DNA from: Desulfotignum sp.
GTDB lineage: Bacteria > Desulfobacterota > Desulfobacteria > Desulfobacterales > Desulfobacteraceae
Assembly: GCA_011390235.1 (NCBI GenBank)
Contig: JAABSS010000408.1
Span: forward strand, 1-10,853
DNA length: 10,853 nucleotides
Reading direction: 5' to 3'
Part shown: positions 7,566 through 10,853 of the stretch, piece by piece
How positions within the stretch are numbered: the stretch's first letter is position 1
How the letters are laid out: each line of letters opens with the position of its first letter
The notes under the pieces: generated by a model
Database searches by the model: none
Seen by the model: only the letters and a program-made list of their open reading frames with translations
Told to the model about the DNA's origin: nothing
Program-made: the position numbers and the translations under genes

Positions 7566-8630
7566 TTATTCCTCTATATTGTCCTGAAGATAATAATAGT
7601 CGGACATCTTTGTCCATTCTCTTGATTTTTCAAGATACGCATGCTGAGACGCAAGGATCTTTTTAAGCATGGGACTGTCCTTTGATTTTTCTGCAAGGAG
7701 TTTTTCGTTTGATGCCTTCATTGCGGCAATAACCGTATCGGGAAAAGTCATTATCTTTATATGAGGATATTCAGTGCTGATCTTAGACCAGGCATCCGCA
7801 CTCATGTGATAATTTTGGATATACATGTTATAGGATGCGAGCTTCATGGCATTGTTGAGTATGGCCCTGTTTTTATCTGAAAGCTTATCGTATTCCTTTT
7901 TGTTGACAATAAACTGAAGCTCGGTAGCAGGCTCATGCCAGCCTGTGTAGTAGTATGGTGCAATTTTATGAAATCCCAACTTAATGTCCATTCCCGGACC
8001 AACCCATTCAAGCGCGTCTATTGTTCCTCTTTCAAGTGCTGTGTAGAGCTCGCCCGGAGCAATGTTTGTAACAGCAAGCCCGAGCTCAGAGAGCACCTCA
8101 CCGGCAAATCCGGGAATTCTCATCTTAAGGCCTTTAAGATCGTCGAGGGAGTTTATCTCTTTTCTGAACCATCCGCCCATCTGGTTTCCTGTGTTTCCCC
8201 CCGGAAAAGAGTAGACGTTGTGAGGCGCATAGGCTTCCTGCATAAGCGCCATTCCGCCACCATGGTAGAACCATGCATACTGTTCGGGGGCAGTCATTCC
8301 GAAAGGCATTGTCGTAAAAGGAAGGAGTGCTATATCTTTCCCTTTCCAGTAGTATGACGCCGAGTGGGCCATGTCGTACTGTCCGAGTTTAACCATGTCA
8401 AGAACCCCGAAAGGTGATTTGTGCTTGTTTGCTGCATCAATACGTATAACAAACTCGCCGCCGCTCATCTCATTCACCATTTCTGCCATGCCTTCAACTG
8501 CGTCAGTAAAAGGGGAGAGTGTCGGGCCCCATGTCATTGCAAGTTTCCAGCGCACTTTCTCAGCATAGGCAGAGAAAGAAAGAAGCAGAACAAAAGTTAA
8601 GGCAGTAATCGTGATCCTTGAAAATTTCAT
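7566..8630 (-). CDS. dctP: TRAP transporter substrate-binding protein, TakP-like (DctP family)
   Basis: This 354-residue periplasmic binding protein has a Sec signal peptide at residues 1-23 (KFSR, a hydrophobic core, then SAYA before EK). It closely resembles the alpha-keto-acid binder TakP of Rhodobacter sphaeroides and the related lactate-binding protein group. Matching segments include GNTGNQMGGWFRKEINSLDD (145-164), LKGLKMRIPG (165-174), DALEWVGP (205-212) and GWHEPATEL (230-238). Gln150, Arg171, Glu208-Trp209 and Glu233 fall where I recall the ligand and cation contacts of TakP, with nearly the same spacing. A 2-oxo or 2-hydroxy monocarboxylate such as pyruvate or lactate is therefore the likely ligand, though exact specificity is not provable here. 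An AAAAGGAG Shine-Dalgarno lies 6-7 nt before the ATG. It is the first gene of the operon, behind the promoter at 8693-8721. Confidence 0.95.
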   Translation of the reverse strand: MKFSRITITALTFVLLLSFSAYAEKVRWKLAMTWGPTLSPFTDAVEGMAEMVNEMSGGEFVIRIDAANKHKSPFGVLDMVKLGQYDMAHSASYYWKGKDIALLPFTTMPFGMTAPEQYAWFYHGGGMALMQEAYAPHNVYSFPGGNTGNQMGGWFRKEINSLDDLKGLKMRIPGFAGEVLSELGLAVTNIAPGELYTALERGTIDALEWVGPGMDIKLGFHKIAPYYYTGWHEPATELQFIVNKKEYDKLSDKNRAILNNAMKLASYNMYIQNYHMSADAWSKISTEYPHIKIMTFPDTVIAAMKASNEKLLAEKSKDSPMLKKILASQHAYLEKSREWTKMSDYYYLQDNIEE

Positions 8631-8692
8631 AGTTTTCTCCTTTTAAAAGCTTACTGTTTGGTTAATCAGTTTAATATAAAGTCTCATGTTTA

Positions 8693-8721
8693 ATTTTATT
8701 CCGCATTTCTCCGGCTGTCAA
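8693..8721 (-). promoter_or_regulatory. Near-consensus sigma-70 promoter of the TRAP operon
   Basis: On the minus strand a perfect TTGACA -35 box (8716-8721) is followed by a 17-nt spacer and TAAAAT as -10 box (8693-8698, one mismatch to TATAAT). The predicted start of transcription is near 8686, giving a leader of about 55 nt before the binding-protein ATG, which has its own strong ribosome site. I saw no clear operator palindrome next to it. Confidence 0.75.
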
Positions 8722-8857
8722 TTTGAAGGATAAGAACTTGCTATTATTAACCTAACCATAGACAATCCTCCAAAATCCGAACTATTACTTTACGCCTGAT
8801 ATAAGAACAACTGTTATGTTTGTATCAGGGGGGATCAACTTTAGTCAAGATAAAAAA
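8722..8857. other. Gene-free stretch between TRAP promoter and transposase remnant
   Basis: Together with the leader (8631-8692) and the promoter, this forms an AT-rich gap of about 230 bases without a supported gene. Apart from the minus-strand promoter I found no strong inverted repeat, RNA gene or further ribosome site here. The edge of the AT-rich TRAP block probably lies in or just after this stretch. Confidence 0.4.
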
Positions 8858-9091
8858 TCAATGCCATTCAGCAAAAACCGGAATCCGGGAATCTGTCTCA
8901 TTACAGACCAATTCAAGAATATAATCAGAAACTTTTTGTGGCGGATCATGGTTCCGGATGTCCCAAAAATCAAGCTGACGCAATATTTTTTCAATAACGT
9001 CAAGCGCTTCGATAAAACTGATTATTTTCATTTGGCCCTGGCATTCTGGGCACACAAGAGGATCAATTTTGTAAATTTTCTGGATCAGGCG
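8858..9091 (-). pseudogene. IS91-type transposase, C-terminal remnant
   Basis: About 77 residues remain of the C-terminal end of an IS91-family (Y2_Tnp-type) transposase. The reading RLIQKIYKIDPLVCPECQGQ, then MKIISFIEALDVIEKIL and FWDIRNHDPPQ, is the typical zinc-binding (CPxC) tail of these proteins in anaerobic delta-type bacteria. There the same tail reads RLIQKIYE.DPL.CPKC and IISFIED. A TGA at 9092-9094 lies in frame just before the Arg, and sequence further upstream in that frame (LDEIANIRIGLQC) no longer looks like this transposase, so the element is truncated there. The catalytic domain is missing and the element cannot be autonomous. The stop is at 8858. The long plus-strand frame opposite it is an antisense shadow. 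Confidence 0.75.
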
Positions 9092-9152
9092 TCAGCACTG
9101 CAGGCCAATCCGGATATTGGCAATTTCATCGAGACCGTGGTATCCTTTGAAA

Positions 9153-9513
9153 ATGGACAATATCAAACAAGCCATACGTTCCGTGATCAAAGATACCACC
9201 GAACTTGATTCTATTTGCAGTGTGCTCATAAATGCGGCAGAAAAGGCTACCATTTTTTATGATGCTGTTCAGGCAGTTGCAGGTTCATCATCCGGAGCTG
9301 AGAGACAGCTGTGTTCACAATCTGATTTCCGGTGCGAGGATAGGAGCAGCCTGCGGGCACCATGGGCTCAGGGAAAAGGCCGGAGCAATGATCGCTGTAT
9401 TGAAGGGCGCCGGTATTATAAGCCCCAAATTGATGGCCATGGATCGAAACAGAATGCGGTCAGCTTCACCGCTGTATGAATTCAATCCCTGTGTTTATGG
9501 TGAAAACGAATGA
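9153..9513 (+). pseudogene. Frameshifted unrecognised gene (about 119 aa if repaired)
   Basis: Two consecutive frames together look like one protein. From ATG 9153 the frame reads MDNIKQAIRSVIKDTTELDS, then ICSVLINAAEKATIFYDAVQ and AVAG. The sense then continues one nucleotide later as HHPELRDSCVHNLISGARIG, AACGHHGLREKAGAMIAVLK and GAGIISPKLMAMDRNRMRSA, stopping at 9513. Removing one T from the TT at 9284-9285 joins them as VAG-HHPEL. I do not recognise the family. The protein would be a small soluble alpha/beta type with several His and Cys residues and no membrane segment. No good Shine-Dalgarno precedes the ATG, and the transposase remnant ends about 60 nt upstream, so the 5' region may also have been replaced. 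It is the first of four plus-strand genes in this cassette. A sequencing error is an alternative to true decay. Confidence 0.5.
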
Positions 9514-9590
9514 AAGATCAAGCGAGTGGAGACAACCCAGCAACAAACAAAGAAAAGGTATAAAATGAAAAACACATGCAGCCCGGACCC

Positions 9591-9901
9591 ATGAACCTGA
9601 TCACCGACGTCAGCGTTGTCAGGTTCGGCCATGTCACCATCAGCAGAAGAGATATCCAGACGGGGGTGACTGCGGTACTGCCCTATGACGGGAACCTGTT
9701 CCGGGGAAAACTGGTCGCCGCCTCCCATGTGATCAACGGATTTGGAAAATCCATCGGACTGATACAGATCAATGAGATGGGAACCTTGAAACCCCGGTCA
9801 TTCTCACCAACACCCTGGGCATCGGAACGGCGGCAGATGTCCTGACCCCCGCCTGGAGAACAGTAAGCGTCTGGACACAATTCAGAAACAAAGGAGAATA
9901 A
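9591..9901 (+). pseudogene. P1 family peptidase (DmpA-type), frameshifted N-terminal fragment
   Basis: The frame from ATG 9591 (or 9576, same frame) starts like P1/S58 aminopeptidases of the DmpA type. It reads MNLITDVSVVRFGHVTI, then DIQTGVTAVLPYDGNLFRGK, VAASHVINGFGKS and IGLIQINEMGTL. After Leu66 (codon 9786-9788) the frame is lost; reading resumes one base back, from 9788, as ETPVILTNTLGIGTAADVL. This is the expected family continuation and points to one deleted base. After VL the sequence (TPAWRTVSVWTQF) no longer fits, and a TAA stops it at 9899-9901. Intact family members have roughly 320-375 residues and self-cleave at a Ser in the second half, which is absent here. The product must be inactive. 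The GNAT gene begins immediately after. Confidence 0.8.
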
Positions 9902-9907
9902 GACAAT

Positions 9908-10411
9908 ATGCCTGATCTGCTTGTCCGGTTATATGATCTGCCCGGGGTGGCATCTCTGTTGAAACCACTTGCCGCGCGGGGCATTGTAATTCGCCGTGCC
10001 ATGCCTTATGAGAAGTATGCCGTCGTTGAATGGGTGAAGAAAATGTTCAGCCAGGGCTGGGCCGGTGAATGTGATGTCGGCTTCAGTAATCATCCGGTTT
10101 CCTGTTTTATCGCCACCGAGGCGGGAAAGATCATTGGATTTGCCTGCCATGACTGCACCTGCCGGAATTTCTTCGGGCCGACAGGCGTGGACACAGAAAA
10201 ACGCAGCAGCGGCATCGGCAAGGCATTGTTACTTTCATGCCTTCATGCCATGGCGGCTCAGGGATACGCCTACGCTGTCATCGGCGGTGCAGGTCCGACT
10301 GAATTTTTTGTCCATACTGCCGGCGCCATGCCCATTGACGGCTCAACCCCCGGTATCTACCGGGATCGATTAATCATCAAAGATGCGGACAAGCGAAGGA
10401 AACGCTCATGA
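9908..10411 (+). CDS. GNAT family N-acetyltransferase
   Basis: This 167-residue protein looks intact and belongs to the GNAT superfamily, which transfers acetyl from acetyl-CoA to amines. The acetyl-CoA pyrophosphate loop is seen as RSSGIGKALL at residues 99-108 (R/QxxGxG/A type). It is preceded by the beta-4 stretch IIGFACHDCTCRNFFGPTGV at 75-94 and followed by YAYAVIGGAGPTEFF. The opening MPDLLVRLYDLPGVASLLKP, followed by IVIRRAMPYEK, is characteristic of a GNAT subgroup I recall from anaerobes, whose substrate I cannot name. An AAAGGAG sits about 11 nt before the ATG. The stop overlaps the start of the next gene (ATGA, 10408-10411), suggesting coupling. Its upstream partner, the P1 peptidase, is broken. 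Confidence 0.85.
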   Translation: MPDLLVRLYDLPGVASLLKPLAARGIVIRRAMPYEKYAVVEWVKKMFSQGWAGECDVGFSNHPVSCFIATEAGKIIGFACHDCTCRNFFGPTGVDTEKRSSGIGKALLLSCLHAMAAQGYAYAVIGGAGPTEFFVHTAGAMPIDGSTPGIYRDRLIIKDADKRRKRS

Positions 10412-10752
10412 TAGATTCCTATTCATTCGGTAAAATGACAATCAACGGGAAAACGTTTCGCAAAGATCTCATTATCCTCCCGGATGGTACTGTTCTAAGC
10501 CCATGGCAGAGAAAATCAGGCCACCGGCTGGCGTTATCTGATCTGGAAGCGGTGCTTGACAGCCAAGCAAAGATCCTTGTGATCGGCACCGGAAAACCGG
10601 GTCTTATGAAACCCCATGCCACACTGGTTGCCGATCTGCAGGAAAAAGGGATAACCGCCATGGTCATGTCTTCAAAGCGGGCAGCCGAGAAATTCAATTC
10701 ACTGGCAGGGTCCTCCAATGGCGTGGCCGCCTGTTTTCACCTGACATGCTGA
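10408..10752 (+). CDS. Mth938-like (DUF498/NDUFAF3-type) domain protein
   Basis: This 114-residue protein has the full length of the single-domain Mth938 family. Landmarks are IDSYSFGKMTINGKTF at the start, the segment WQRKSGHRLALSDLEAVL at 33-50, the conserved ILVIGTGKPGLMKP at 56-69 and the typical C-terminus VAACFHLTC. The fold is a small alpha/beta domain shared with the complex I assembly factor NDUFAF3; the bacterial role is not established. It overlaps the GNAT gene by 4 nt, so the two are probably made together. Both are intact while the two genes before them are broken. Only about 100 nt follow before the window ends. Confidence 0.87.
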   Translation: MIDSYSFGKMTINGKTFRKDLIILPDGTVLSPWQRKSGHRLALSDLEAVLDSQAKILVIGTGKPGLMKPHATLVADLQEKGITAMVMSSKRAAEKFNSLAGSSNGVAACFHLTC

Positions 10753-10762
10753 ATCGGGAAAT

Positions 10763-10852
10763 TTATGTCGCGTTAAAGATCCGATGTGACTTTTGTAACA
10801 GATCGTCCGTGGCCGGAACAATATGCTGATAAACCTCTGTGTTGATTTGCTC
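10763..10852 (-). CDS. Possible tyrosine recombinase/integrase C-terminus (partial)
   Basis: A minus-strand frame enters from the right edge and ends at a TAA (10763-10765). It reads QINTEVYQHIVPATDDLLQK, then SHRIFNAT. The pattern NTEVYQH resembles the region around the catalytic tyrosine of phage-integrase-type recombinases (T..Y.H), followed by a short helical tail of normal length. Only 29 residues are visible and the other catalytic residues (Arg, His, Arg) lie outside the window, so this is a tentative call. It could also be an unrelated C-terminus. It is convergent with the Mth938-like gene. Confidence 0.4.
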   Translation of the reverse strand, partial: EQINTEVYQHIVPATDDLLQKSHRIFNAT

Positions 10853-10853
10853 A

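Noticed and set aside
9117..9152. Upstream ATG at 9117 as start of the frameshifted gene
   Set aside because: The first 12 codons look unlike the rest and lie at the transposase junction. The ATG at 9153 gives the more natural N-terminus, though neither has a good ribosome site.
8816..9208. 130-codon plus-strand frame containing FLWRIMVPDVPKIK and similar segments
   Set aside because: It is the antisense of the IS91-type transposase tail, whose minus-strand frame has recognisable CPxC and IISFIE motifs. The plus-strand reading has no ribosome site or family features.
1..10853. CRISPR array, tRNA or rRNA genes, riboswitch, toxin-antitoxin pair or defence island
   Set aside because: Reading through the window I saw no regularly spaced repeats, no cloverleaf-like or rRNA-like sequence, and no gene pair of those types. 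The proteins are metabolic, transport or mobile-element related.

Overview
The window looks like a chromosomal segment of an anaerobic, moderately GC-rich bacterium, most likely a Desulfobacterota (Desulfobacter/Desulfotignum-like) sulfate reducer. This placement is an inference from codon use, the tight operon style, the kind of transposase remnant and general resemblance of the proteins. It cannot be proven without database searches. The window falls into three compositionally distinct parts.

Part A (1-5549, plus strand, about 65% GC in the lines I sampled) is a compact co-directional gene run. It holds the 3' part of a histidine-phosphatase-family protein, an NTF2/SnoaL-like protein, an FAD-dependent oxidoreductase, a DUF1365 protein and a CFA-synthase-like SAM methyltransferase. 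The last four are linked by ATGA/GTGA overlaps. A metallo-beta-lactamase-fold hydrolase and a 112-residue protein I do not recognise follow, each with its own Shine-Dalgarno. The NTF2 / FAD oxidoreductase / DUF1365 / CFA-like set is a recurrent bacterial lipid-modification cluster. Here the methyltransferase lacks two residues of the bicarbonate site known from E. coli Cfa, so plain cyclopropanation should not be assumed. The run ends with a good Shine-Dalgarno and ATG followed by only seven codons, right where the composition changes.

Part B (about 5550-8815, minus strand, about 35% GC in sampled lines) is a complete tripartite TRAP transporter operon transcribed toward part A. A near-consensus sigma-70 promoter is followed by the dctP-type binding protein (closely resembling the alpha-keto-acid binder TakP), an intergenic hairpin that probably lowers downstream expression, then the small (DctQ) and large (DctM) membrane subunits overlapping by 4 nt. 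Its low GC and its position suggest acquisition from a different lineage.

Part C (8816-10853) is a scrambled, decaying zone. It holds the C-terminal remnant of an IS91-type transposase (minus), a frameshifted unrecognised gene, a frameshifted and truncated P1-family peptidase (DmpA type), then two apparently intact overlapping genes (a GNAT acetyltransferase and an Mth938-like protein). At the edge there is a possible tyrosine-recombinase C-terminus (minus). Mobile-element debris therefore probably lies on both sides of this small cassette.

I saw no tRNA, rRNA, CRISPR array or riboswitch. No clearly new defence or mobile system is present. The most interesting items are the atypical CFA-like lipid operon and the foreign TRAP block with its broken neighbours.
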